Counted from the stretch's first letter, positions 35,692 through 46,850 are shown. The stretch is DNA of 64,000 nucleotides from Tetranychus cinnabarinus (GCA_022266195.1 WHVY01000001.1:12152001-12216000); one strand, 5' to 3'. Numbers and translations: made by a program. Notes: generated from the letters alone by a model not told the origin.

Positions 35692-38549
35692 GATTTAACT
35701 GGTTAACTGTAGCACATTAAAATAATGAGGGTTTATTAAAGGCTGATTTGCTTGAATTACGGTGAAACGCCTTAATTGTCATTAACACTAACCATTGTCA
35801 ATTGATTTAACAAAGGTGAAAAGCATAAAATTGTTAGATAAACCTGAAAATTGTGATTACCATTATCATAAAGGTCTTAATTGCTCATCTACAATCTTAT
35901 CGTAATAATTACCATGATAAACATATGATTCAAGATTTACCTAATAACTGTCATCTTTTTTTACGGAATAATAAGCTTGAACATATTTCATTCACTAATG
36001 AGACAATTAAACAATAAGACAATCAAATTAGTCATATGAACATTGATAAAAATCAAATCACTGTTTAAGTAGTAGTAAGAATTAGGCAAAATAATTTACT
36101 TGCATTGACTTGATGAAATGTTTCTGAAAATCATAAAATAATGAATGATCAAGATTAAACAAGCTTGCAAAACAATAGCAATGACAATTTGAAAATGATT
36201 TAACCAGAATATGAAAACAGTATCAAAATATAAAGCATTGTAGTTATTGGTTTAAATATTAATTATGAATAGAGTTACGTTTTAAGATTTTACAACTAGA
36301 TTTAAGACTAGACTTGATAACCTGATTGAAGACATTGTTTATTTGTTCATCGATTAGAAAAAGATGTAAATAAGGCAATGAATTGATCATTGTTAACAGT
36401 TAGTTAAGTGTTTACACTTGCTTATGTCAACCTTTATCTCAATTTTCATTGTCTTGACCTTGCTAGACACACAGATTAAGATTAAAGTAATCTGATTGAC
36501 CTGAATAAATATCTGATTAAAATTAAAAACCAGATTTATGTTTTTTAAAAGTTTCGTTAATATTGTGATTAATCATCGAGTTTATCCACTGGTTCCTTTG
36601 TCCACTGGTAGAAACGAAGTCCATCTTTTGCCAACGAAAGCCAACCTGGTCCAGATTTTACACAGTCAAAGTCTCAATTTTGATAGTTATTTAAACTGAT
36701 CGGGAAATTGGAATTAAAAACATTACAATTTAAGGTTAAAATCTTGTTTTAAAAATTGAAAATATGACTGCGCAGTTACACGCGCATGATCACTCTTTTG
36801 AACACAAATTTTGGTACCAAAACATTGAATTTAAATTTGGAACCCAAATTTTGGGTTACCTAAAAGGATACCGATACCTGATAGATAAGATTTGATCCTT
36901 TCTAGGTTCAATCGTCTTAAAGAAAATTTTATATCATTTTTTTAATTATTTGATAATTGTTTACCTTTGTGGGATAGTAATTCTTAAATTAATCATGGAC
37001 ATCTTACATCAAGGATAAATACTGAGTAAGGTAGTGGATTAGGATGAAATTGGATGCTCGCGGAATAGTACAACTAGACTATTTCAAGGGAATCTCTATC
37101 CAGGTACAAGAAACTACGGAAGATATTGTGCAAGAATCCAGAGGATCTTCAAGTTCTTTAATGATCAAGGAGTGCTGGTTAGAATTTTTAATGACAAGTT
37201 TATTCTAAAACTGGATTTTCCATGACTTGTCTTATTTGCAACATTCAAAATGCTCTTTCAATACTCTTATTTTTGCCAGACTTTGTGACTTCTTCATCAG
37301 CTACCTTTTTCTGAAAATACCTAAAATGGATTGATATTTGTACTTAATCAATGTGGTTTGTTAATTAGGTTACAGTTGTTCAATTATGATGTCACCTTAT
37401 TTCCTGCCTAGTACTTCTTCCTTTTATACTCATTTTCTGGCGAATACCCAAGAATAACCTAAAAGTATCTCAACTCAAGCTCATTGTTGATTATAAACCC
37501 AATCTTTGTATTTCACCACCATCTAACCGCCGTCACTGCTATCTCCATCATCACCAATGTAATCAATATACGATTGATTTCCTTGTTTTAATGTGAATTT
37601 TCAACAATGATCGATCACCGGACTTCTGCAAGCTACCTGTTCCATCTCATTAATGTGAACATAATAGAATAGTTATTTTCTCACAAACTTGATTGAAATG
37701 GTGAGTTTAATGATTTTCATTTTAAAGACTTATCCTTCTTGCCCTCTTCGTGTTAGACTAACGCGAACCACCTTTATCATAGTCGAACTCATAAACATAT
37801 CCTGCCTTCAATAATGCTCAAATGCTATTATACTGTTTGATCATGAGATTATGATCTTAGCTTATGATTTTTCGCCAACTTGTTTTTGAAATCAGATATG
37901 GAGACTCAAATTTATGATCCATCGACTCTTTTCAAAATCTTGATTCAGTCATTATATTAAATTTATCAATTACAGTAGTTTACTTTTCATATTCTTTTAG
38001 TTTAGTCAGTTGCAATGCAATATATCACATGTCAACAGGCATTATTTAGTATAACTCGTTCTCGCATAAATCCATTATTTATTTCCTCTTCTCATCATCT
38101 ACCATTATCATTGAAGAAGATTTTTTCAACTGAATAGTCAATAAATATCGATTTTTCCGTTTCATTGTTTCCCAATCAATTAAGTTTGGTAGTTATGTTG
38201 ACAGTTTTCACAACTAAACAACTTTAGGTTTCAACTTTTCAGGTTTCAAACGAAACCCAATTTATATTGATCTTCTTTACCATGACGTTATACTGATTTT
38301 AATGATCAAACCAGTCTTATCTTAATGTTGGTTGAATTAGTTTTCACTGTATTTCCCTTCATTTAAAACTCAACTTGAATTTAATATAAATCTTAAATAA
38401 ATGCCGTGAACTCTAGAATAATCTGTTTCTTTTTTTCTAATTTTCAGGATAGTTTATAGCCTTCAGGACCCAAATTTGTACCAATAAATGGTGGAAAAAG
38501 ATACCATCGTTTCTATCTTGGCTAAAATTTACATTCGCTGTGCATCATC
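35692..38549. other. Intergenic; possible anoctamin 5' UTR exon and coding relic
   Basis: At 37044-37208 a 54-codon frame overlaps a second open frame of similar length in higher-GC sequence. This looks like a decayed coding relic but is not assignable. Around 37696 an ATG is followed by gtgagt, and a cag acceptor lies at 38448, so a 5' UTR intron of the anoctamin gene is plausible; if spliced it would create a four-codon upstream ORF. A short palindrome (TTTTGGTACCAAAA) lies near 36812. The rest shows nothing. Confidence 0.4.
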
Positions 38550-41324
38550 ATGGAAGAAACAGAAGCACATGAGTTGGAAAGTGGAGTAAATGATGAAGGT
38601 TTTCAAATAAGGATTCTACCGAGTAATTTAGCCCAACAGTTATCTTCATCATCATCCTCACTTCTTGTAGAACCTTCACTTCCTGGCGCCGTTGCAGAAC
38701 CTTCTTCTGGTACTCAACAAAAGATGAATGGTCATGAAAATGATGTACCTAGAGAAAACGACTTTGATAGACACCCTGATCCAGACTCACATTTTTTTGA
38801 CGATGGTGAGCGTCGTATCGATTTTGTCATTGTTAACAAATCAGCACAACTATTTCGAGAACGATTTGACAAGTATCGGGATTTATTTGAAAAAAATCTA
38901 ATCAAAGAAGGTCTACAGCTGGAGTCTTGCTCTGGACATAGAGGTAACTCACTACTTCGCTTTACCAAAATACACGCGCCCTGGGGTGTACTCTCTCGAT
39001 ATGCTGAGCTTTTACACTTTAAAATGCCAGTCAAGCCTGTGGAAGCTTGGAAAGACCGATTTTTTGAGCAATCATCAAGGCAGGCATTTAAACGACCTAT
39101 TCTTAGGGGAGAAAAATTCACGGCAACATATCGACTAGATAAAGAATACATGTTTGATATTCCCAGTGATAAGAAAGAAAATTTCTTTTCCCAAGCGCAG
39201 CGCTCGCGAATCGTGGATCATATTTTAAAAAGAGTCAGTTATGGAGATAGTTGCACTGATGCTTCATGTATTGGCATCGATAAATTGATTGAAGATGGTG
39301 CTTATGAAGCTGCTTACCCATTACATGAAGGTAAATTGTCTCCTAGCCACAGTGATCGAACCCGGATGCAATTATATACTAATTGGGCTTCATTATGGCG
39401 TTTACTCGACCAGCAACCATTAGATGATATTTGTAATTACATGGGAGCAAAATTTGCGATGTATTTTGCTTGGTTGGGTTTTTACACGACTTTGTTGATT
39501 CCTGCATCTATTGCTGGTGTTGTTTGTTTCATTTACAGCATCGCCACATACCCATATGATCCAGTATCTAACAGTATTTGCACAAAACTATATGATGATG
39601 TCGCGATGTGTCCTCTTTGTTCTGACCATGATTGTGATTATTGGCTTCTTTCGTCCTCATGTATTGATACCTTTTTCTCGTACCTTTTTGATAACCCTTC
39701 AACTATTTTCTTTGCCATCTTTATGTCCGTTTGGTCATCGTTTTTCACACAATTTTGGAAAAGATATTCAGTCAGTATCACCTATCAATGGGATATTTCC
39801 AGTTTAGATTATTACGATGAAATTCCCCGTCCTGAGTACTTAAACAAATTGGACAAAAATGGAAAAAAGCGTCTCAATTTCATAACTAGAATGTATGAAC
39901 CTTATGTCTCTTTTTGGAAGAAACGTTTGCCATATATGATTCTCTCGGGTTCTCTGGTTCTATTTTTCCTATCAATTTTAATAGGTGTCGTATTTGGCAT
40001 TATTTTTTACCGAGTCTCCGTTAAAACTGCCCTCTCAGAGGACCTCGATCCTAAAATAGGAAAATACTCGTCTTTAATCAGCGCATCAAGTGCTTCTTTC
40101 ATAAATGTTATTTTTATCATAATTTTCAACTGGGTCCATACCAAAGTGGCTTATAAATTAACTGAAATGGAGCTACCTCGGACGCAAACTGAATTTGACA
40201 ATAGCTTAACGCTTAAATTATACGTTCTAGAGTTTGTCAACTATTACTCGTCGCTTTTTTACATAGCATTCATAAAAGGACGTTTTGTCCGTCATCCCGG
40301 TGACCTGTTTGAACCAGGACTTCTTAATAAAGAGCAATGTGGCCTCGGAGGATGTTTCGTTGAGTTAACAATTCAATTGGCATTCATAATGATAGGGAAA
40401 CAAGCAATTTTTGCATTACTTGAAATGCTTCAACCTTGGTTTGAAAAGAAGAAGCTTGAGTAAGTGAATTAAAAAACGATTTGATTTCGTTTATTTTCCT
40501 TGTTATTGATTATCAATAATTCTGATCATTCTGTTTTATTTCAAATCTTCAGAAAAATTATCAACTTTAATCCAAAAGATATACTTCTTTTACCTCAATG
40601 GGAAGCTGATTACCCACTTAACAATTGGGAAGCAACTGCACTATTTTACGAATACCTGGAAATGATAATCCAATTCGGAATGGTTACAATATTTGTTGTT
40701 GCTTTTCCTTTGGCCCCATTATTCGCCCTGATTAACAATGCTTTTGAAATACGATTGGATGCACGAAAATTTCTATCTCATTACAAAAGACCTGTTGCTG
40801 TCAGAATTAAAGACATCGGTGTTTGGTTTCACATAATTAATGCTCTTGGAAAACTCTCTATTCTCACAAGTGCACTAACCATTGCCTTTACTTCAAGTCT
40901 AGTACCTAAAACATATTACTATTTGAAAAATGGATCTCTTGATGGTTTTATATCCTGGTCTATCTCATATTATGAGACTAAAAATTTACCCCAGAATCTC
41001 ACCGATTTCATCAGGCAGAATAACCTTTCTCTTAATTCCTCAACAACATGTGCCTACTCAGGTCTCCGTCATCCTCCAGGAGGAAGTGAACAGTACAAAC
41101 CAACAGAAGAGTTCTGGGAAATCTTGGCCTACCGGTTAATATTTGTAGTTATTTATCATAATACAATCCTGTTGTTCGATACTCTACTTGACTGGATAAT
41201 AGCTGATGTTCCCAAAAAATTGTACCGACGAATAAGACAAAATACCTATTTGACGAACGAGTTTATTATTGCCCAAGAAGCGATAAAAACTGAAAATGAT
41301 AACAAAAAATCATCAACAATATAA
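38550..41324 (+). CDS. Anoctamin (TMEM16) channel/scramblase
   Basis: Exons 38550-40459 and 40553-41324, joined in phase 2, encode 893 residues. The cytosolic N-terminal domain (about 1-270) contains PDSHFFDDGERRIDFVIV, typical of anoctamin dimerisation domains, followed by about ten TM segments. Ca2+-site motifs are intact: NYYSSLFYIAF (TM6 Asn), CFVELTIQLAFIMIGKQ (TM7 Glu) and YEYLEMIIQFGMVTIFVVAF ... EIRLDARKF (TM8 Glu/Asp). KRPVAVRIKDIGVW is the conserved loop before TM9. Four or more cysteines and NLT/NSS sites lie in extracellular loops. Motifs lean toward the ANO1/2-like calcium-activated chloride channel group, but channel versus scramblase activity cannot be decided from sequence. 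Confidence 0.92.
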
Positions 41325-41560
41325 TATTTTAGTCTGAAAACATTGGAATGTACGAAAATGAATGCTGAAAAAGCCTTAAATATGATAAATTATCTCAAAA
41401 ACTGTTGAATCTTAAAAAATCATGACATGTAAATTTTAATTGTTGTTACCAATGTTAACGTCCAAATATTGATAGATATTTAATTTCAATAATAACTGTC
41501 TGAAACAATACAAATATAATATAAAGGTGAAATAAACTTAAATTTATTAATTTTACAAAA
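41325..41560. other. Anoctamin 3' flank
   Basis: AT-rich with AATAAA-like sequence near 41530. The astacin-array homology starts abruptly at 41561, inside exon 1 of a decayed copy. Confidence 0.4.
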
Positions 41561-42272
41561 GCTCTTCAATCCATTCCACTCACGGACAGTTGATGGCAGT
41601 TAGTATTTTATCGGTTAAAAACCTAAATATGAAGTCGAGTGTAAACTTTGATACTTGTAATGAACTAATCTGGTCTCATTTTCTCGAATTATAGCCAGGA
41701 TCGTTGTGGAAAGATAAAACAATCCCATATGAAATTGACCCGGCCTTATGTAATAATTGATTAACATTACCTTGATCGTAAGTTCTAATTGATATTTATC
41801 TTTGGTTTCTTTAGACCCACACATCCCAACTATTGTAGACGCCATGAACGAAATCAGTGGAACTACTTGCATTAAATTTGTGCCTCGAGCAGGTCAGACA
41901 CGTTATTTGAACATAGAATGAAAACTATATGAAAATGGTACTTACAGGGTGTTAAGAAAGTTCGAGTGAGGGGCATAATATCAAAACGTGCTAAGCAATA
42001 TCGGCCTCCTAACCATAACATCAAAAATGGGTTTAGTGCGCAAGGGAAATGATTTTTTCCCTCACATGAACTTAACACCCGGTGCACTTGCTCTATTTCA
42101 ACAGTTGAAATTTTCAACCGTTTGTTTTTGGTTAACTCCTAGGAGACGAATTCCCGTACGTTCGATTGACTTACGACATCAATTCCCCTTGCAACTTTGC
42201 ACCAAAAGTGTGCTTACCAGGCCGAGATTTATCCACTCAGTCTTTGAAGAATTGATGATTCTAGGTGCTTAA
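41561..42272 (+). pseudogene. Decayed copy 1 of the astacin-derived array
   Basis: Matches the intact array genes in remnant exon 1 (41561-41598, no ATG or signal peptide start), exon 2 (41695-41749, last base changed from G to T at the donor), exon 3 (41815-about 41919) and exon 5 (about 42149-42270). Exon 4, which carries the relic active site, is deleted together with its flanking intron parts. A 134-bp inverted-repeat element interrupts the remaining intron. A conserved Cys codon in exon 5 is changed to Tyr. No promoter copy is present. Clearly non-functional. Confidence 0.85.
41947..42080. mobile_element. 134-bp MITE-like element inside the decayed copy
   Basis: Starts GGGTGTTAAG and ends CTTAACACCC, with further inverted similarity inside (GTGAGGG against ccctcac). 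Intact copies read ...tacttaca-cttgct... across this point, so the element is an insertion relative to its paralogues. No coding capacity. The exact target duplication is unclear because a short GGTG/CA remnant flanks the right end. Confidence 0.65.
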
Positions 42273-42612
42273 ATTATCGAAATATTGATTGTGTATCTCA
42301 TTTAATTTAAATAAATTTCGAGCAAAGCTTAACTCAAAGCTTAAAAGGTTGGCGAAATTGGAACATACCGAAGGAAAATAAGTAAAACACTATCTTTATT
42401 GAATTGATTTTTATTTTTATTAATAAGTGGGTTACAAGCAGGATGAGTCAAAATGAGTATGTGACTGGTATGCAGGTTATCGGATTGAGGACTGCGCTGA
42501 GTCTTCGTTGTGTACAACAATTTTTAACAAGATCTACAGTACTTACAACATCTAACATATTACGAGGTAATGAAATTGAGAATCCTCGGCTGCTTCACTC
42601 TTCGGCAGAAAA
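42273..42612. other. Spacer and 3' UTR of the orphan ORF
   Basis: Contains a minus-strand AATAAA at about 42393-42398, properly placed about 215 bases after the stop of the minus-strand orphan ORF. A plus-strand reading frame from 42404 is treated as a shadow of that ORF and its UTR. Confidence 0.45.
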
Positions 42613-43254
42613 TCACTTTAGCCACTTTTTTTTGGAAATGATATATTCTGCAACTGAATCCTTAGCTTCGAAGCCATTTTTCAGTATACGATGAGCTTCC
42701 GCTAAGCTTTTTTGGGGGCAACCAAATTCGTCATCTCTCTGGTTACCGCGAAACACTTTGATTGAATTGATACGAAGCCATTGAGCTATTCTTTTAATAA
42801 CAGAGCCAATGAAAATTTCCGAATCCTCCTCTGGATCATAAACCCAAAATTCTTTGCTCTTAATAATAGCTAATCTTACGCGTACACCGCAAGTTTTAGT
42901 AAGCAACCCTTCATATGCAGAAGTGACTAACAAAACTGTTTTTCCCATTTTCAGTTGAAGTCTAGTTGCGTCTGCAGCAGGACTAGCACTACAAATAATA
43001 TTGGCTAAGTTTTTATTTTGTATTGGCCCACGTTTTTTTGATTGCTTGGCATCCCTTATACATACGTACTTATTATAAAGTGCGACCCCTTGTACAGTTA
43101 TGAAGTCATTATTCAAATCATAAAAGCTGGTCAAAATGCGTATGAAACCCTTCCACAAGGCTAGTTCTTCATCACCATTTTTAGTGCTGTCACACTTTTT
43201 TGACAAAAGTCTCTCGAGCTTTTTATTTGAAGTCTTTTTTTTACTGTTTGCCAT
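42613..43254 (-). CDS. Intronless orphan ORF embedded in the astacin array
   Basis: 213 codons from the ATG at 43254 (context gcaATGG, better than the upstream in-frame ATG at 43293). The N-terminus is very basic (MANSKKKTSNKKLERLLSKK), followed by an apparently globular domain with SPAADATRLQLKMGKTVLL and a Trp-rich end (KSKEFWVYDPEEDSE, IAQWLRINS). No signal peptide or TM. Base composition is visibly less AT-rich than the surroundings, there is no intron, and a polyA signal follows on the same strand. No homologue is recognised. A basic tail plus compact domain could suit a nucleic-acid-binding protein; an endogenous viral or horizontally acquired origin is possible but unproven. Confidence 0.6.
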   Translation of the reverse strand: MANSKKKTSNKKLERLLSKKCDSTKNGDEELALWKGFIRILTSFYDLNNDFITVQGVALYNKYVCIRDAKQSKKRGPIQNKNLANIICSASPAADATRLQLKMGKTVLLVTSAYEGLLTKTCGVRVRLAIIKSKEFWVYDPEEDSEIFIGSVIKRIAQWLRINSIKVFRGNQRDDEFGCPQKSLAEAHRILKNGFEAKDSVAEYIISKKKWLK

Positions 43255-43429
43255 TGCGATAAAGGAAGATATGCGCTGAGATGATAGAAACACAAGTGTT
43301 ATAGAAACAAGTAATAGGGTGAAAGGTAGAGGTGAGCGATTAGGGCAAGCCCTATTTAACCAACAAAATATTGAGTAGGATATTTCAGGATCTGCAACCA
43401 GTTGAACACTTCTTTTCCTTTTGTAACTT
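43255..43429. other. 5' flank of the orphan ORF
   Basis: Short spacer with a small AGGGCAAGCCCT inverted repeat near 43342. It sits between the orphan ORF and the left end of the first clear array unit. Confidence 0.35.
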
Positions 43430-43660
43430 TTAATATGAATCTTAAATCAAATCACCGGTCAGTCACTTATTTTACAATGATATTTATAATAGGAACTTAA
43501 AATTGAATTGAAACTTGAAACTAGGAATTTAATTTTTGAACAAATAAGCTGCTTCCCTATTCAAACACGAACGACGAATAGGCCATATCGAGCGAACAGT
43601 TAATCGATTAAAATTAAAAATTTAATTAGAACATCGATTAATCGATTTACCGACAAGAAA
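43430..43660. repeat. Array-unit left segment (copy at 45925-46135)
   Basis: About 210 bases nearly identical to 45925-46135, e.g. AAATCACCGGTCA, CACGAACGACGAATAGGCC, TTAATCGATTAAAATTAAAA. In the second position the segment begins exactly where the truncated ABC copy ends, so it marks the junction between tandem units and suggests an earlier ABC fragment once preceded 43430. Confidence 0.75.
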
Positions 43661-44182
43661 CAAGAGAACTTCAAAAATAACATGAATTCACTGAGAATCC
43701 ACAGTGAAAAAATAACACTTCACTAGCTAATGTGGCTAGATTTCGCATGTTTACCAATCGATTAACTTTTTTGTCTAAGCGTGACACTTTTTACATTTAA
43801 ACTCCCATTCCCTTAAGGGATTTTTTCATTGCAGTCAAAGTCCTTATATTTTGATTCTTTGGAGTGCTGACATCTGTGTGAACTGCTGGGGAAAACAGTT
43901 AATTTTACTGTTTAAAAACTGTAAAATAACTTTAAATGACTGTAAACTTTAAATTGCAACATGAAATCATCTCATTGTTTTGATTGTTCACTGCAATAAG
44001 CTAAATTTAATTAAAAGTATCATGATATTATTAGTAATGATTAAGAAATGTATTGTGTTCAAAAAATCACCTCTGCATGTTAGTATCTAAAAATGGACAG
44101 AATCAAGATGATTGACAATTGAGTGTCCGTTAACTAGTTTTAGCTTTGCATCAAAATCTCGTCAAATCGCAGAGTCTAAACA
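43661..44182. other. Promoter-proximal region of array copy 2
   Basis: Includes a short ctggggaaaacagttaattt...aaactgtaaaataact inverted repeat at about 43885-43935, a reduced relative of the element at 46181. From about 43950 on it is closely similar to 46612-46840 and 51185-51415. Confidence 0.5.
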
Positions 44183-44188
44183 TATAAA
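44183..44188 (+). promoter_or_regulatory. TATA box of array copy 2
   Basis: TATAAA within a block (acaTATAAAAGCTGCAGC) conserved in all three intact copies, about 115 bases before the ATG. A TCAGT initiator-like sequence follows at 44221-44225. Confidence 0.65.
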
Positions 44189-44301
44189 AGCTGCAGCAAA
44201 CTCGCTATTAAATCCATTATTCAGTCAACTCGAGTGATAGTTCAAGTTCCTAATTGAATTCTTGTGTACTTGGAGTTTGTGTTTCCGTTCCAACTATTGA
44301 A

Positions 44302-45168
44302 ATGATTCTTAAACATTCAACTTTTTTCCTTTGCTTAATCATCTATTTAAGCTCTTCAATCCATTCCATTCACGGACAGTTCATGATAGTTAGTATTTTA
44401 TAAATTTATCGGTTGAAAACCTAAATGTGAACTCGAGCATAAACTTTGATATTTGTAATGAACTAATTTGGTCTCATTTTCTCGCATTATAGCCAGGCGA
44501 GTTGTGGAATTATTATACAATCCCATATGAAATTGACCCGGCCTTAGGTAATAATGATTAACATTACCTTGCTTGTAAGTTCTAATTGATATTTATTCTT
44601 TGGGTTCTTTAGACCCACACATGTCAACTATTGAACACGCCATGAAAGAAATCAGCAGAGCTACTTGCCTAAAATTTGTGCCTCGAAACGGTCAGAAACG
44701 TTATTTGAACATCAAATCTTCAAAAAGGTAAGTTTACATGTGAGTGATATACAAAGTATGTGCTACTTTCAGCAAATAACTTTTGACCAAATGTTTACAG
44801 CTGTAACGTAGTCGTTGGTTCGGTTGATGGTGGAACCCCACTCAATTTGAGTGACGAGTGTGTTTGTGAGGGAATCATCAAGCACGGTCTATACCATGCC
44901 GCAGGAGCCGCCAGGCCTGGTGATTTTGGTCCTTATATAAGTAAGAAACGATAGAATGAAAAACTATATGATGGTACTTACACTTGCTTTATTTCAACCG
45001 TTTGTTTTTGGTTAACTTCTAGAAGACAAATTCCCGTGCGTTCCATTGACTTACAACATCAACGACCCAAAACTTTGCACCAAAATGTACCTTGACAAGG
45101 CCGAGATCGATAAACTCAAGAAGGCTTACGGGATAAGAGGATGTCTTGATTCGTGGTTCGATTCATAG
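44302..45168 (+). CDS. Secreted astacin-derived pseudo-protease, array copy 2
   Basis: Exons 44302-44388, 44493-44547, 44613-44727, 44801-44940, 45023-45168; 180 residues, frame closes. Signal peptide MILKHSTFFLCLIIYLSSS. The mature part aligns with the astacin N-terminal half: LWNYYTIPYEID, then ATCLKF, CNVVVGSVDGG, CVCEGII. Where active astacins have HExxHxxGFxH, this copy has HGLYHAAGAAR: the first two His remain, the Glu base is Gly and the third His is Arg. The protein then skips the region with the Met-turn and resumes in the C-terminal helix (DKAEIDKLKKAYG). The exon 3/4 boundary and its phase match those of the active astacins, supporting descent from one. It has its own TATA promoter. 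A proteolytic role is very unlikely; binding or decoy function is inference. The tail (GCLDSWFDS) is longer than in other copies. Confidence 0.88.
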
Positions 45169-45466
45169 TAATAAGTTCATAATAAACCGAATTCTATCAA
45201 CTACACTTGACTAATACGTATTTTAATCTGTATCAGTGTAATCCCTAAAATATTTATAAAGTCCCGATTTGCGCATTAAAATTGTTCGAATTTAATTTCG
45301 GTTAAAACATTTTTATGCTTTTGATAATTAAATTATGGATAAGCGAAGTATCAATCGAAATATTAATTTATTACGTTATTGTGAATGTATTATAATTGAT
45401 TTAAGTCAAATATCAATTGTAATATTAATTTATTGATGTCAATGTGAATGTACAATGAGTCGAAAT
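45169..45466. other. 3' flank of array copy 2
   Basis: Contains AATAAA at 45180 and the cttgactaatacgtatttt block that recurs after copies 3 and 4. It leads into the converging ABC fragment. Confidence 0.5.
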
Positions 45467-45917
45467 TTGTTCACCACTTTCTGGCTAAAACAAAAGTGAT
45501 CAACAAATGGATTACAGCCCATACAGTTGCATTTCCGATTCCATGGTAAACTTGAGGTGTGTAAACAGAATCACCATAAATAGTAAGTCTGATTAGAGCA
45601 GTACTTGGTTCGAGGTGAGGAACCATAACTGTCAAGGGCTGCATGAAATAAAGAAAATGGAATTTTCATTGTAATCTTCCATCGAAGAAGATATCGCCAA
45701 ATGAGTAATGAAATTATTAAGTAACTTGGCAATGATGGTGGGACATCTTGTGATTCATGGGATTTCGTCTTTTCTTTTGCTTTTTTCATCCGAGGAAACC
45801 AAGCAAAAGACACTCGCTTTATTAAACTATCAATTGAATTCCTTAATGATCGCCTTCTCTTTGGCACTAAATCTGGATCATTTAAATATTGTTCAGGGAA
45901 AAAACTTGGTCTTTGAG
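45467..45917 (-). pseudogene. Truncated ABC transporter copy (ABC fragment 1)
   Basis: Nearly identical to two separated parts of the full ABC gene: the C-terminal end (matches 52592-52786) fused directly to the linker/TM1 region (matches 53700-53970). About 910 bases between, covering most of the membrane domain, are missing, and the whole ATP-binding domain is absent at the other end. A 98-codon frame survives (PKRRRSLRNSIDSLIKRVSF... into a frameshifted end). The same internal junction recurs at 48250, so one deletion preceded the duplication. Confidence 0.85.
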
Positions 45918-46180
45918 TTTCAGATCAAAATTAAATCACCGGTCATTCACTTATTTTACAATGATATTTATAGTTGGAACTTAAAATCGAATTAAAACTT
46001 GGAACTAGAAATTGAATTTTTGAACAAATAGGCTGCTTCCCTTTTAAAACACGAACGACGAATAGGCCATATCGGGCGAACAGTTAATCGATTAAAATTA
46101 AAAATTTAATTAGAACATCGATCAATCGATTTAAGTCCGTTTATTTTGCCTTTTTGGAGTGCTGATATCTGTGTGAACTA
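45918..46180. repeat. Second copy of the array-unit left segment
   Basis: 45925-46135 is the partner of 43430-43640. It is followed by TTTGGAGTGCTGA, also present before copy 2 (43858). Confidence 0.7.
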
Positions 46181-46312
46181 CGGGGGGAAACAATTAATTT
46201 TACAGTTTAAACAAACGATCTAGTCTAATGAAATCACTTCAAGGGGAAAGTGTAAAAAGACTAAAAGGAAATCACTAGACTGAATTAAACTGTAAAATTA
46301 ATTGTGCCCCCG
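46181..46312. mobile_element. 132-bp MITE-like element flanked by TA
   Basis: Terminal inverted repeats CGGGGG plus AATTAATTTTACAGTTTAA at the left and TTAAACTGTAAAATTAATT plus CCCCCG at the right, with TA immediately outside both ends (46179-46180 and 46313-46314). The inner part also has loosely inverted CTAGT/ACTAG. No coding capacity. The TA flanks suggest Tc1/mariner-type mobilisation, which is inference. Confidence 0.7.
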
Positions 46313-46844
46313 TAATCTGCAACATTTACAGTGAGAATTGTCAATTGATACATTTTAATTTAGCGATTTTAACATTCACAAGCAAATATAGTTTTTAATG
46401 GTGATGTTTCGATTATTGTACTCACAGAGTGCAATCGTTGCTTCTGCGAAGGAAAGTAATGTGTAATAACATCTTTTAGCGATGAATTGAACTAGATACA
46501 AAGGCTAGTGATTGAGTAAAAAGTCTCAAGTTATATTGATGGGAAATCCAATTTAAGATTTAAAATTAAAATAACGCTTCATCATTTGATATTTACTTGA
46601 TGATATCCATTAAATTGCAACATGAAATCATCTCATTGTTTTGATTGTTCACTGCAATAAGCTAAATTTAATTAAAAGTATCATTATATTATTAGTGATA
46701 ATTAAGAGGTGTATTGTGTTCAAAAAATCACATCTGTATGTTGGTATCTAAAAATGGACAGAATCAAAATGGTTGACAAGTGAGTGCTCGTTAATTTAGT
46801 TCTAGCTTTGCATCAAAATCTCGTCAAATCGCAGAGTCCAAACA
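46313..46844. repeat. Array-unit upstream region (copy at 50770-51415)
   Basis: Closely similar to 50770-51110, with blocks such as GCAATCGTTGCTTCT, TAACATCTTTTAGCGATGAA and AAGGCTAGTGATTGAGTAAA. A further stretch (from 46612) matches both 43950 and 51185. These are the promoter-side parts of the duplicated unit. Confidence 0.7.
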
Positions 46845-46850
46845 TATAAA
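46845..46850 (+). promoter_or_regulatory. TATA box of array copy 3
   Basis: TATAAA in the conserved acaTATAAAAGCTGCAGC block, about 120 bases before the ATG of copy 3. Confidence 0.65.

Noticed and set aside
38732..39151. 139-codon minus-strand frame
   Set aside because: Antisense shadow of the anoctamin N-terminal domain.
42404..42694. 96-codon plus-strand frame
   Set aside because: Overlaps the 3' UTR and end of the better-supported minus-strand orphan ORF and has no motif.
45571..45867. 98-codon minus-strand frame as an independent small gene
   Set aside because: It is the linker/TM1 piece of a truncated ABC copy fused out of frame to the C-terminal piece.
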